Shown: in pieces, positions 11,601 to 23,949 of the stretch | Layout of the letters: every line of letters begins with the position of its first letter | Numbering within the stretch: the first letter of the stretch is position 1 | From: Isoetes taiwanensis | Taxonomy: Eukaryota > Streptophyta > Lycopodiopsida > Isoetales > Isoetaceae | DNA: 64,000 nucleotides | Direction of reading: 5' to 3' | Assembly (NCBI GenBank): GCA_021234155.1 | Contig: JAJEKV010000064.1 | Location: 6,698,001-6,762,000 of the forward strand | The notes under the pieces: generated by a model | The model's input: only the letters and a program-made list of their open reading frames with translations | Database searches by the model: none | Told to the model about the DNA's origin: nothing | Program-made: the position numbers and the translations under genes

Positions 11601-12498
11601 TGCAGTTTTGACGTGACCCTAGTCAGTCAAAGCTTTAGCAGCTTAGGATCAAATTTTTATGATATAGTGTAAAAAAGAAGAGAATCTTTAACAAGGGGAA
11701 ATAGGGTACTGGGCCATAAACTTAAAAGCTTAAGCTTTGATAAGCATTTTAGGGCTCTTCAAAAGTACAGTTAATACAAACTACGTCATCATTTGATGCT
11801 GTGGTATAAGAGAGGAAGGGCACTTACTCGTTAGAATTCCTCCTCTGTAGACTCTGTAAAACACAAAATTTCGAATATCAAGGAATATCATCAAAACGTT
11901 ATCTTTTAATCCAACGAAGAAAACAACATCCTCAAAACTGATCGTGCCTCTTTAACACCAAGAAAGAACAAAATTACCAGCGCGACCCATAAGTACTAAC
12001 CTCCCCATTCAGATCCCTATATATGGTAACAGATTGTGGGTAGAGCATCGACTGAAAAACTCGTCATTGACTGGTTCTGTACGTCTCTCGAGTCAGAAAC
12101 CGGAACACTATTAGGCAGGACAAATTTACAGCCAACACGAATGCGAAATCAAAACGCTACATAATGGTCTACTCTTTGAGCTAAAAGGAACACTCAAATC
12201 GTCGAATAATGGAGCAATAGCTCAGATTCCTGTGATTGAAAATGCTTTCACAAGACTCAAGCGTCAGCATTTGGACCCATAAACGCACAATATGATCGAA
12301 TTACAAGGATACCACGACCAATCACGATACAAATCACGAAGCTTTTCTCAATTCCACTTCAACGTCGCTGCGACAATCAACCCTCACGTCTGAACCAACC
12401 TACAAAACAAAGAGGAGAAAACGCATACCTTCTTCACTATCAGAAAGGGCCCAAAGACGAGGCGCCTCTGGATTTGCTGGCATTGCACCAACATACAT
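8696..12498 (-). pseudogene. RING1: RING1-like PRC1 E3 ligase gene, left copy with many frame breaks
   Basis: All ten exons of the intact gene at 56553-60352 are found here in order: 12429-12498, 11828-11853, 10461-10517, 10308-10385, 10102-10222, 9952-9991, 9290-9878, 9090-9203, 8797-9012 and 8696-8723. Splice signals are mostly retained. Eight of the ten exons differ in length from copy 2 (-3, +1, -2, -4, 0, -2, +4, 0, +3, +1), which destroys the frame in the RING domain, the basic linker and the final exon. Exon 1 also reads differently in its middle. Many of the altered places are CG or CAG/CTG words in copy 2 (for example gcgacgag has become tttaatgag). Exon 8, the start of the RAWUL domain, is intact. 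It may be a dying duplicate, but the error pattern suggests the break-ups are at least partly sequencing error. Confidence 0.85.
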
Positions 12499-13420
12499 GC
12501 CCCTTGTATTGACGGGGAGGTATGGTCCGCTCAGGAAGTGGCAGGCAGCAAAGCAGAATAGGTGGAAGCAGGATCACTCCGGCAAAATTACGCGCCGGGA
12601 AACTGGAGGGCTCATCGATCTAAAGCAGCAATGCAGCAAATGTGATCCCCAGAGCTGTCTGTGTGGCGGAGATGGAGAGGGCGAGGGTGGCGATTCTGTC
12701 ATCAAGGGCGCTCTTCGCCATCGCCACCCCTCCCCTGTTTGCCTTTGTCTTCTATGCTGCTGGCTGAGTGTTTTTTTAAGAGAGATAAACTACATTGTAT
12801 TGCGTTTTTTCTCCTTCTCTAGGCTGTGGTGGATCCATCCTGCCCTTCACACTTGACGGCCCTTCCTTTGCCTTCTCTCATATTCCATTTTTGCTCATAA
12901 AGCTTTTCGAACCTTTTTCAACAATTTCAACTTCTTCATTGGTATCCCTTTGTTTTCTTTTACTTCTATCTTCACCTTTTATGATGTTTTTTCTTCACTC
13001 TCATTGAAAAAAAAACTTGGAAATTTCCCCCTTTAAATAGTAGGTTCTTTCATTCCAAAATTTTCTTTCATCTCCACTAGATGCTGCTGAAATTGTGATC
13101 ATCATCCTGTTTATGGCACCCCCAAAGCAGAGTTCCTTAAAAATAGCCAACGAAGAGCAAATTTCCAGGCCCCTTTTTTTTCTCATGTAGAATTTTCTCG
13201 CCAGAAAAAATCGCTTTGAAATTTTTTTGGCCGTAGACTCAGGCGCCATCGGTGGCCTCTACCGCGACCCACCAAATCATCAGTTTCTGGTAGCGAACTT
13301 TCTTTGCAAATTCTCTGCTATATAAAAATTCTCCTTTTCCTCAAATATTCTACATTTTTCCTCATTTTTCCCTAGAAAACACTCTGTATGGGTTTCTCAA
13401 TCCAGAAGCGATGTCGCCCT
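12499..13420. other. RING1 5' flank (putative leader and promoter), left copy
   Basis: Upstream of RING1 exon 1 in transcript sense. In minus-strand reading the stretch nearest the ATG is GA-rich (gagatggagagggcgagg on the plus strand near 12668), and a long pyrimidine-rich plus-strand block spans 12780-13010. The plus-strand ORFs here are low-complexity and are broken in copy 2. I see no certain TATA box. Confidence 0.4.
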
Positions 13421-13424
13421 TTTT

Positions 13425-13500
13425 GTAGGTGGTTGGTCTAGTGGTAAATACATTAGTCCTAGAACAAGTACATATTTCTGCTGAGAGGCCTCCTAAAGTA
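13425..13500 (+). repeat. tRNA-derived sequence, left copy, B box lost
   Basis: Counterpart of 61297-61370. The A box word tggtctagtgg is present at 13434-13444, but the B box region reads tctgctgagaggcc instead of caagttcgaggcc, so the internal promoter is no longer complete in this copy. Confidence 0.45.
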
Positions 13501-13609
13501 AAGATCCAATGCAAAAGGTGGTTGAGCGTAACCCAAAAAAATCAATGGTGGTATGTGCATCATATATTCAATCGAATGTTGTCAATGTATGAACGTAAAA
13601 ATTGCTTGA

Positions 13610-15150
13610 TTCTTCTTTGATTGGCAAATTCCTACAATCCATAGAATAGCAACTTTTCTATTGTTAGTACGTGCATATCTTGTTTTTCTATTATAAAAGA
13701 CTCATTACGTAAGGGGCTCGCGAGAAAGAACATAACAAATTGTCGTGATAGGCTCCTGTGATTCATCACAACAATCAGATATACAATGTTTTTTGAAAAG
13801 GAATGAACAAATGGGGAGTTGGTCAGAGGGAACAACGTTTAGTACCCATGAAAATAACAAACTATGATATGCAAGAGTGAGAAACGATGGTAGCATCTTC
13901 TCATTGGAATAAAAACACTGCGCTTTCATGTCGCTGTGGAAAATCTTAATGAAATGCCGCAATGACCTAAATGGATACCACTCAAGATCCGAAGATAAAA
14001 AGGCGATGAAGCCGTAATATAATAGGCACGGACATCTATACGATGCATGAAGACCCTAAAATGAGGCATAGAAAGTGCCGTTATGGAAAATACAAAATAA
14101 AAAGAGGAGTATACACCACAAACGGTGACCACCTAAAGAAAGCAAAAATAAAACAAGCAAGTTATAAGCACTAGTGAGACATTAGTACCTACAAATAGGT
14201 GGAAAAAAAGAAATAGCATCACTCAACGTTGGCAATTATAGATAGCATCACCCAAAGAAATAGCATCATTCCGCTGAAAGTGGAAAAGGAAATAAAGATT
14301 GGCCAAGGGGAAAAATCATCTATCAATGGGACGATGATGACATCCAACGGGTGGAAATAATTTACCGGGTTATCAATGAAATAAATTAAATGTAAACATA
14401 TCTACTAGTATATCAAAAATGACAAAGGAAAATATAAGGGAGGGAACTAAAGGGCAAGAGGGATAATGAGAGGAGAAGATGGGATACGGGGCTAACTAAA
14501 TGAGAAACACATATATAGATGGTCATCCCTCCCCGGACGACCGGCTTGGATCATGCCATCATTCATGAAGTTTCACGTCTCAAATGACAAGTTGTTTTAA
14601 TTCTATCTTCCGTGGCCATCATGGGGTTCTTCATTTCTTGGTCTATTAATTCGTAATGGCAAGACGTACTAGTTGTTGAAACTCGCTAATGTGAAACTCT
14701 TCTTACTATATGTGGTATCCTCTTTGTTGTTTCATTTGTAATTTTGAAAATATCTCAATATATGCTTTTATGTTATTCCTTTGAGATAACTTGAAACTCT
14801 AGGAGAATATTAAGTAGACATACATTTGTTTTCTTTCTAGCAGTGGATCTTTGTCACAATTAGTGGTCATAAAAGAATTCATGCATAAAGCACACATAAT
14901 AAATAGATCCTATAATGCGTAATTCTTCTCTGATGATATTTAATAGATTTCTGGTTCTATTTTTCCTCCCACCCGCATTACCCGCATGCAGACCTGACCT
15001 TGGACAGACGTATTTATTTTGAAGCTGCCGTGTTTTTTTATTTCTTATTTTGTTTTTGAACCACAAACCAAAAATCCCAAAAACAACCATAACTAAAAAT
15101 TCAATTTTTTGCCCCCGCGGTCCCATTATCCTGTGGGTGCTCAAGCTTTG
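13610..15150. other. Anonymous AT-rich region, no recognised gene
   Basis: No recognisable coding sequence. Short ORFs on the minus strand (13632-14132, 14860-15144) change frame between the two copies. Repeated words atagcatca and caacgg occur around 14205-14345. At ~14970-15010 the left copy lacks the gacagacggacg microsatellite seen at 62873-62909. Confidence 0.45.
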
Positions 15151-15159
15151 TTAATCCAT

Positions 15160-15796
15160 GTTACTCGATTCAGGCCAAGCTACTTTACGGTAATCTCCCT
15201 TCTTACCCAAGAACTTCAGAGAAACCTTCCCACATGAGGCTTCCCCTCGCCATGGCAATCGAATGTTGATTCCCTACGGTTCGGGATGTTTGAAGGCGAC
15301 GATGTTTGATGATGTGTGTTCGTTGCATCTATAACAATATTCATGCATAACCCTACGTTAAATAATGCATGATGATCAAACCAAATGTACCAGATCATGC
15401 AAAACCAATATAGATAGGTGGAGGAAGATGAAGAATATATAAAACTTTGTTGTGACATTAAAGGTCTAATCCTAAAAAACCAGCTTCCTAAGTGAACAAT
15501 GTTCCCCGCCGGTGGATTTGAAAACAAAAATCTAGTCACTGGACATGATAATCCAAAGGCATGATCAATGGATTCTTTCAGATAGCGATGATTCAAAACA
15601 GAGAGTAAGATGGAATTCAATTTGATAAGGCATCGTGTTGGTGACATGAATCATGAAGTTCCTCGATGGTTTTATATGGATTTGTTCACTATTCATATTC
15701 TATGATTTTGGGTGTTAAATCTAAGGTGTGACATTGGTTTATATTTAAACACTATTGTCTATTAAATAAACTAGTGTAAGTTTAAGCTTTTTTTTC
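15160..15796 (+). mobile_element. Putative copia 5' LTR region, left copy
   Basis: This stretch ends in ttttttttca just before a primer-binding-site-like word and a gag gene, the position where a copia 5' LTR ends (…CA). The left LTR boundary could not be fixed because no second LTR is in the window. A short minus-strand ORF at 15216-15647 is not maintained in copy 2 and is not considered a gene. Confidence 0.4.
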
Positions 15797-15822
15797 AGAT
15801 TGGTATCGAACCAAGACATACA

Positions 15823-16840
15823 ATGTCCATATCGATTTGGAGCCCACTCTATTGAGTTTAGTTGTTGAAGTGTTTCAAGGAGTTGAGGATTCCAACTATG
15901 GAAAGAGAGAGTCAAGGAGCCACGCAGTCCGAGGGCTATGGTACATTATTGAACCAAGTAATGGGTGTTGTTGATGAAGCAAAGCGGCCTTCTGAGTAGG
16001 AATCTTGTTGCCAAAATCCCGAGAGTCCATCACAAATCAAAAGGGGTAAGTGTTAGCAAAGTGATAAGTTAAGTGAAGAATTGAAAATTAGTCGGGGCTA
16101 AAGCCATAATCATGCAAAGTTTCCCCAAGATAATGCTTAAGTTAAGGGATTTGAGTCCTAGGGATGCATGGAGTTATTTAATTAAAACATATCAAACAAA
16201 GAGAGCTCTTGTATAAGCATGATCCTGAAAAGGAGGTTAGAAAATGAGATTTGATGACAAAATAGATCTGACTACTATGTTCCATAAGTTTGACTACAGA
16301 ATGTGCGATTTGGAGGCAACTGGGTAATAATAATAAACCGGAGCCACCGATTTTAGCAATCTCAAAATGTTTACTAATCATGGAACACATTAGCTACCCC
16401 TTATAAGGACAAGGCCAAAACCCGGAGAGGAGGTCGAGTAAATTGCAGGATGTAAATAGGAACAAAAGTTTGTAGTTGAAGATGACTAGGAGGTGATAAA
16501 GATCACTGAGGTAATTGTTAGAAAGGGAAAAGGTACATTAAAAACGAGAGGTGGCCATTGGACCTTACTATGTTTGCATAAAGTGAAGTAGGCCATTTAA
16601 AATTTAATTGTCCAAGAAGTGTTCGGAATACTAGGGGCGTGTTTTACATGTGGAGGTGTAGGGCATGTTGTCTCTAAATGCCTAAGCCCAAGAGATAATG
16701 CAAGGGCGCAGGCGGGGTGGGATATACCTACAATTGGGTTTAGGTAAAGGAAAAGACAGAGGTACTAAAAGCGTGAAGTACCAATGTGGTTATTGAATGT
16801 GAAGAGGAAGATTCGGCCTATCTCATACGCCTCATACCCT
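15823..16840 (+). pseudogene. gag: Copia-type gag, left copy, frame broken and truncated before pol
   Basis: Starts at the ATG 15823 after an altered primer site (15801-15812). The frame is lost within a dozen codons, but the reading resumes in pieces: the YIIEPS segment (~15939) and the helical core to ~16400. Two CCHC zinc knuckles follow: a damaged one ending GHLKFNCPRS (~16590-16620) and an intact one, CFTCGGVGHVVSKC, at 16640-16681. The words encoding TNVVIECEEEDSAYL near 16778-16822 match the usual end of copia gag. No protease or pol follows; after ~16840 the sequence becomes unrelated and then LINE-derived, so the element is truncated. Confidence 0.8.
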
Positions 16841-17300
16841 ACATGTTACATATATTCACTCGGTATTTTTATGTCATCTCCCTTGCTTCTACCCCCCAAA
16901 TGATGCCAGCTTAATCACATTCTACATATTGAGTACCTCTTCTTCATAGAAAACATTTTGTTTTAGATGCCCCATGCCTTTGTAATGTAAGATTCATCAC
17001 CTATTTATAGTGAAGCATCTTTTTACCCTCGGACTATACCATATTCTTTCTCTTATAGTTTTCTTTGACCCAATCGTATTCTAATTTTGTTCGATCCAAG
17101 ATCCCTCTATACAAATTCCCATCGCATAATCAAATCATCCATCGCGTGATACCATCCTTTATCAAGGTGCTTTTAAGGCAAGTCGGGATAGCTATCTTCT
17201 TCAATTCTCACTTTGCGACAGGTATATCGGAGGCACGGCACAAAGCCCTCGCTCTAAGTGCATCATATCACACTACATAAGCATCATTTCATAAGGGGTT
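16840..17300. other. Junction between copia gag and LINE remnant, nothing recognised
   Basis: The short plus-strand ORF at 17065-17280 has no family resemblance. The stretch may be the 3' part of the minus-strand LINE that becomes recognisable at ~17340. Confidence 0.4.
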
Positions 17301-18115
17301 TGTATTTTTAAGCTAAGATATCGAGAATTTTTTCTCTACTTTTTTCTACTTTTGCCATAGCTCAAGAGATAGTCTAGGGCCCTATACTTCACATCCATAT
17401 AACAAGACTGGACAGGCTCAGTTGTCTTGTAAAGCTTTTTTTTTCCAAAATGACATATATTCACTTTTATACATTTTCTTTGGATAGCAAAGCTTTGGGA
17501 CCCTCCATTCACTCTACTCCATAGTTTGATTCCATCTAAAATGCTTATCCACGATAAGTTCCAAATACTTATGTGGTCGGATCTCAAAAGCTGTATCCCT
17601 TTATAGTTAAATGTATATATATTATCTAAAGTTCATGCCAAAAGCACAATCTTAATCTTTATTGATTCATTTTCATTCTGTTGTTTCTACAAAATGTAGC
17701 TAGTATATCAAATTGTTTCGTGATACCATCTTTTGCTCCATGCAACAACACTATGTAATCAAGGTAAAAGCAATAATAGAATAACATACCGCAAGTTCAA
17801 TGCATTCACCTCCAAGTATAGTCGCCCACCTTATAGCGTAGGTGAGAGAGAAAAATCCCCGCTTAACCCCCGCATTGCTTAACACTTGTTCATCGCGACT
17901 TTCATTATATGGAAAGGACAATTGCACTAGAACTTCTACAGTACAGCCTTCATGGTATCTCTCATGGTTAGACACATCACCATACTTTCCCATAGAAGTT
18001 TTTTGTCTACCATGCCGTCGCTTTTGCAAAGTCTAAGAAGCTAAGAATAGGCTTGCGATAAGTTACTAAATCCATCATAGCCCTAAATGTCACCAAATGA
18101 TCTATAATGGATTTT
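17300..18115 (-). mobile_element. LINE (non-LTR retrotransposon) reverse-transcriptase remnant 1
   Basis: On the minus strand, broken frames follow the order of a LINE reverse transcriptase. LSNAGVKRGF (~17860-17890) corresponds to the conserved G-V-K-Q-G-C-P-L-S-P block. A damaged Y-A-D-D is followed by IVLLHGAKDGITKQFDIL (~17690-17755). A K-Y-L-x-L-I-V-D-K-H-F-R-W-N block sits at ~17530-17575, and FGKKKLYKTTEPVQSCYMDV near 17385-17440 corresponds to the C-terminal L-Y-G-M-E-V-W region. Numerous stops and frame changes show it is not functional as read. Neither the endonuclease domain nor a poly-A tail was found. Confidence 0.7.
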
Positions 18116-18475
18116 TTGGTCTAAACCTGTTTTTAGCATGCACGTTGAGTGTGCCTCTTCATCGCAGTTTATCTTATTTTCCACACAAGCGTTATTCTGT
18201 CCTTATCTATCCACAGCTCCAGCATCTGCCTATGAAAATGTCCACTGGTCTAGTCCAAAGATGGAAACCCCGCAACATGTTATGACGCAATCTTCCTGGC
18301 ACCCCATTTCCAGCCTGCCATATCGCCATCAATTCCTACATGTTTCTTCCATTTTAAAAGTGTTTATTGCCACATACCCATACTGCCACGCGGGCCATGG
18401 CCTCTGTTTTACCTGCCCTTCTGTCTCAATACTATTCACATGGTAGAGCTTTTGACTCCAAAAATAAGACTCCTC

Positions 18476-18622
<147 letters not shown>

Positions 18623-18639
18623 GGCGCGGCTACATGCAT

Positions 18640-21545
18640 GACTTAGAGATGAAAATGAGGAGAGATGGATGGAGATGGCGTAGAGATGTGAGAGACAAAT
18701 TTTGGACTCTCCTCCCGGTGAGATACCTTCTGTTCCTAACTATGTTAGAGGTGTTTCCATTTAACTTGTCATGTTAAAGGGAGTACATTTGTTCTCATGA
18801 AAATGTAAGATCTACACCTCCGTGACCAAATTCAAGTAGAACTTCCATTCATCAAGGCGACAGTAGATTGTCCTCGCCAAGGCCTTACCAAAAGAAAACA
18901 ATGCATTGAAAATGCTTAAAAACAACCTCTTTTGTTCTAGATTAAATTTGATTCTCTTGATTGAGGCCATTTCCTTAGCAAGATTCTGTTCTCCTCTCGG
19001 TTCGTCATGGTAAAAGTGAAGATGTGATGTAAAATGCAAATAATGTATACCTAAGTACATAGTTCCAGCCTCTCATATTAGAACACACTACTATTATTAT
19101 CAATACAAACCATTGCATTTGATACATTTAAATTGTAACCTCTTAAACCCCTTTGGTTCGGTGCATATTCACTCAAGCTACTCTCCGCAACGATTTATGT
19201 AGTTATTTGCTCTTGGCTCAAAGATTCGACTGTATATAGCGACCCCGTTTGTAAGTGGCAGTACAAGTTGTATATCATGAGTATTAAGGTTCAGGCCATC
19301 AGTAAGGTTTGGTATGTACTTAATGGTGTTTACTTTGTACATGTATTGTAAATTTTTGGCTTTGGCTGCCCTGAATGTGATGTGAATATGTACCCAAAGC
19401 CAAAAGGGGTTTAAGGGGATTTTAATTCGTCATATCAAATGCAATGGTTTGTATTGATAATATTATGTGTAACTAAAAAAATTTTGAAATTTCCGGGGCC
19501 TTAAGGATAATTAGGGGTGCATATAATATTGTGCATGGAGCTCCTTAGTGTATGTAATATTGTGCATATACATTTGAAAATGAGATTCCTTTAGTGCATA
19601 TGAAGCATAATAGAAAATGGTAGTAGAGCTGAAAACAAGCATTACATTTGAAGTCCTAATATTAAGTGTGACATAATACCATAGATAATAGACAAATGGT
19701 AACACATTTTAAAACATTTTAAAAAACAAAACATTAGTTCAAGACCAAATCTGAAAAGAACAAGGCAAAGAACAAACTAAGAATTTAGAAACATGCTAAC
19801 AATGACAAGATCGACCATCATGGAAATTTCTCGTTTCAGAAATTTTTGCCTATAAAATGAACCAATTTCTAGAAGTCAAATCATAATAATCGACACCTAC
19901 CTTCTTCAAGCTACATATTCCATATAATCGATACAATTGGTTACCCAAGACAATATGTACTAAGGATACCGCTTTGAAACAAAGTATCGATGGCTTTGAT
20001 GACATCGCATTGTAAATTGTATTCACAAGAAATGCTTCTCTTTCCTCCTGATATAAATATAGTTATTCACTTATCGAGAGCAAGAAATTGTAGAAGCCAC
20101 CATTTTAAACACGCCCAACATTCTATACAAATTTGCCATTTAGACATAATCAACATACCTTGCTTGCTCCCAGCCATTTCGGAACTTGTATTGTAACCTA
20201 TGAACTAGAACCAACAACCTCCTTTGCATGAACCGAAGCTCGTCGCCAAAATGAGGGCTCACCGTAGCCTTAACCCCCATTGTTCGCCCGTTGATCAAGC
20301 AAACTTAAGAACCCGCTGGCCATCAATACAATCAGATTATATCATATACGGCGGATCGAGGATTAAGAATGCCCCAGAGATCCTCGACAATTCAACGTAA
20401 CTCCTAAGAGCATTGTTAAAAGTAAATCAGAGTTTTACAAACTCAAACCAAAACGCCATTATTCTATGCAATGGCTTCATGACCATCAAGTAAAGAAAAG
20501 AAAAATTACCATGAGGCTTAAAAAGGGGCCAGTCTGGGCTCGCACCGATGTGGGAAGTTCCTATAAGCGCTATGCACTTGTTCCTTCCTCTTTGAAGATT
20601 CGTGAGAAGTAAAGCAAGTCGGATTTGCCCTTTTTAGAGTTTCATGGTTTCAAGCCCTAGTCCATCCTCAAAACTGCAAAGAAATTAGACATGAGCATTT
20701 GTGTGCACCCCTTATATGCACATGCCAATTCAAAATATACACCATCGCACCTCGAAAACCCATTAAAAGCGCAGAAAAGCAAGCAGTGGTATTCCTACCA
20801 AGGCTGTTTGGCTGGCAACATCAACTGACCAACAATGGCCCCGCCTCCCTTTACGTGCTTCTGAAAGTGCCCCTAACGACAAAATTTTAAGCTTTGCAAA
20901 TATATAGCTTCAACAAGTAGAGAGCTTATTACTTTCTCCTGAAAGTTTTCCAAAGTTACAGACTATACCAACGAGGAGTCTAGATTTGAAGAATCTAGAT
21001 TTTGTGCCTTAAATATTTTGATTAAGAACAAAGCGTAAAGGCTCTTACCTAGCTTATGATGAATCCAGCTTTTCTTTAGGCCCATTAACGCAAAACATCA
21101 AGAAGATCATATCTCAGAGATCCGTGATAGATTAACCTTCGATCTAAAAATTTTCGTTTGGCCAAGGATGCACATACCAAGAATTTCATTGGCTTTAACA
21201 AAAGTTCAAAGTACCGGTTGCACGCCCCGGACATTCTTTTTCCTATCCCAAATCCCCGTATACCCCTCGCAGCTCATCAATGCATAAGAGAGTTATCACT
21301 GGTCGAAGCATGAGACTGCACTCTACATTTGCAACGCCCATGCTCCGCACACTACCTGCCCGACATTACGTAAAAACCGCCTCTTGATCCTTTTTGGAAG
21401 CAACTTCATTTTTGTAGCTCAAATGTTGCAAGAAGGCATGAGCTTGGCTGAAAACTGTAAGGTCGCTTCACCGCCTAAAGCAACGGAAGAAGGCAGGATT
21501 TTACTTAAAAGAATAGACCCTAATAATCAACACTAACCCTAAAAT
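18640..21545. other. Anonymous region, no recognised gene
   Basis: Only short ORFs (at most ~80 codons) with no resemblance to known families. Words cccttggtttcg and taagggg-like segments around 19140-19450 recur in opposite orientation (cttaaacccctttggttcgg near 19142; agccaaaaggggtttaagg near 19397), hinting at a small inverted repeat that may bound a ~260-bp element. Confidence 0.4.
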
Positions 21546-21551
21546 ACATTG

Positions 21552-21589
21552 TTTTTTTTTTTTTTTTTTATTTATTTATTTATTTATTT
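21552..21589 (+). repeat. Poly-T / (TTTA)n simple repeat
   Basis: A run of ~18 T is followed by five units of TTTA. If read on the minus strand this is an A-rich tail of the kind left by non-LTR retrotransposons, but no LINE or SINE body was recognised immediately next to it. Confidence 0.9.
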
Positions 21590-23940
21590 GTGGAGTGTAG
21601 GGATAAACCATCGTGATATAAAAATTTAGATAATAAATGCGGAGTAACTCTAGATATACTCAATTAGTATGCCTCATGCAATACTTCCATGAAATCATAT
21701 AGAAAAACCATGCTAAAAAGCTTATAAAATCACAAAAGACCCCGTTATAATGCTAGATATTCCCGCTCTGAATCAAAATTGCACAAACAGAGGATACCTT
21801 CAAGCAAGAAAGCTTTTCCTTTCTGCAAACAATCCATGAGCAAATAGCAAAGAGTGTTCTCTAAATGCAGTGTTCTATGATTCCTTGCATGAGTTTCATT
21901 GATGACTCACCATAAGTGTTCATATTATGCAAACACGCAGAAAATATAGAATTGGCACTTAAATTTATCAGATATTCGTAGACTTAAAATATTATAAATG
22001 TGAATTTCAATCTTTTTTACTTCTAGTCAGCTAAACATTATATCAAAATATCATATGCAAATATCAAATTAATAAATGCTTTGACGATGTTCAAACCGCA
22101 TATGCTTTTGTCTACTTCATAACTATAGTTTAGAACTTATACCGACTAATCAGAAAACATTCCACACTCTCTCTCCGCTTTGGAATCGTAACACCGTAAG
22201 CCTTTTGTCAATTAGATCTTTGCAAAATTTGCTTGTTCCAATGTCTACCAAGCAAAGAATTTAGTATCAATAAAGTGTAATACCATAGTTGATCTTATGA
22301 TATTTTTACAAAATATGAATATGCAGTACTATTTGCATTTCTATGTTGGTATCAAGATATAGGTTCTATCTTTCTATCTTTCTTGGCATAATTGCTATTA
22401 AAAGAATTTAGTTTGTAATTAAAACAATATGATACCGAGTAGAGTGTAATATAGTCGATCTTACGATCTTCTACAAAATATATGGATAGATATCTTAAAA
22501 TTTGAACAAGAGCTTGTCTCTGAGCACTGGGATGTAAGCATCTCAAATATTACGATGAATGGAATTTTTATTTACTACACATAATCGTATTGTACAAATG
22601 TAATGGTGAATGCATGCATAAGGTGATTGTAATCTCTTTTGAGAGTTTGTACGAAAGCAGTAAAACAGAATTTATTGCATGAGTTTCGAAGCAGCATTTA
22701 CAAAGGCTCACACAGTAGGCGTTCTTCCTCGCAAGAGCAGCGCAATACCGGTTCCATCCCTACTCTACCGCGGAGGTGGATCAACCGGCTCCTTATGGTT
22801 TGACGTGGCTATGGCGTAAGCTGCTTCCGAGGTAAATTCATTTCACATCTCTTGGCCTTCACCAAGGCCTTGCTTCCCACTATAAAATCTTTAAGAAATA
22901 TACCAATTAGCTCAGAAAGCGTTAGAGAAACCAAAGTATTAAAGAAGTCCTTCTAGCTAGTAACTGTAAACACAATTCCCCGGACATGTACGTAATTTTG
23001 CGAATCATCTCAAAAATGAAAATGACTTTTAGAAGGAAAGAAACTTTCTTCAATCGAATCCCAACCCAAATCATCCAGCTCAAATTTATTCAACTCTCAA
23101 GCTTCAAATGCCCTAAAAAGGGGTCTCGCTAAGCTCTTCTACCGTAGTTGCAAAAAGGAAGAAAAAAAAAGGATCTTTAGAAAATTGCATGCAAATAAAA
23201 TTTGCATGTTTGTCTTGTTTCCTTAATAGCCTTATTAAGCAATGCGAGACTGGCCATCCTCATTGTCTCCCCTCGCGGGCCACTGTGATAAGAATTATCT
23301 CTCACCGGGAGCAGTACTTCCAGAGATAAAAATTTGACTACAGGCCAATATGTGAGAAGGAAGAAGTGAAGTGTATTACGCCTTTGGGAGGCCTCCGTGC
23401 CTAGAAGATCTACATTATTATACATCATAGTCATAAAAATTAGATGAGTTTCCACCCTCATCCACCTCACCTCACCAATGCATCCCTCTCTTCTATTAGG
23501 GTATTTTACATTTCTTAGTACAACCTCTCAAGTAGAGTCCCCAATTAAAGGATCCAAATCTCTAGCTCCCCTTCCAATCCAAAAAAGGTATGTAAATCAA
23601 AGTACTTAGATGCCATACATGTCTCAGATTATACTATAAGTGTCGGACACCCTAAGTACGACATGGTCTTCATTTCTATCTCATCTCACCGCGGATAATT
23701 TCTGTGCATCCTTGTCTCGGAGTAGTACCCCTTCTCCCAACCTCCACACCTAGATGGTGCGAAATGAGCCGATTCCTCACAATATTGTGCATCTTCTTTA
23801 TCATAAGTTCCTTTAGGGATGTATCACCAACGGTAATGTAGGATCTATATGCATCTTGTACAATATCATCTTAGCCCGGCCCATCCACATTTTCTTCTAA
23901 CCTCATAGACCCAAGGTTCTCGTGTTGTCAATGAAATTCG
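21590..23940. other. Anonymous region, no recognised gene
   Basis: AT-rich DNA with scattered short ORFs. The minus-strand ORF at 23177-23470 (97 codons) follows the LINE remnant in the same direction but has no clear match. A repeated segment containing gatcttatgatattttta (22292) and gatcttacgatcttcta (22457) occurs twice ~165 bases apart. Confidence 0.4.
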
Positions 23941-23949
23941 CCTTCCCAC

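Larger units (their letters stand above)
1..16115 (+). repeat. Left copy of a large direct duplication (unit spacing ~47.9 kb)
   Basis: The whole stretch is collinear with 47889-64000 in the same orientation. Matching landmarks include the minus-strand ORF end (1896/49747), the HTHEDID motif (4549/52401), the CACTA MITE (5829/53686), RING1 exon 1 (12498/60352) and the copia gag start (15823/63710). The offset drifts between about 47850 and 47890 because of many small indels. The match begins at base 1, so the true left end lies outside the window, and the right end cannot be seen because copy 2 runs off the window. The unit may therefore be larger than 16 kb, up to a full 47.9-kb tandem. It could be a real segmental duplication or two haplotypes joined in assembly. 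Confidence 0.95.

Noticed and set aside
13434-13500. Functional tRNA gene
   Set aside because: The A box is present but the stems do not pair and the B box is missing in this copy.
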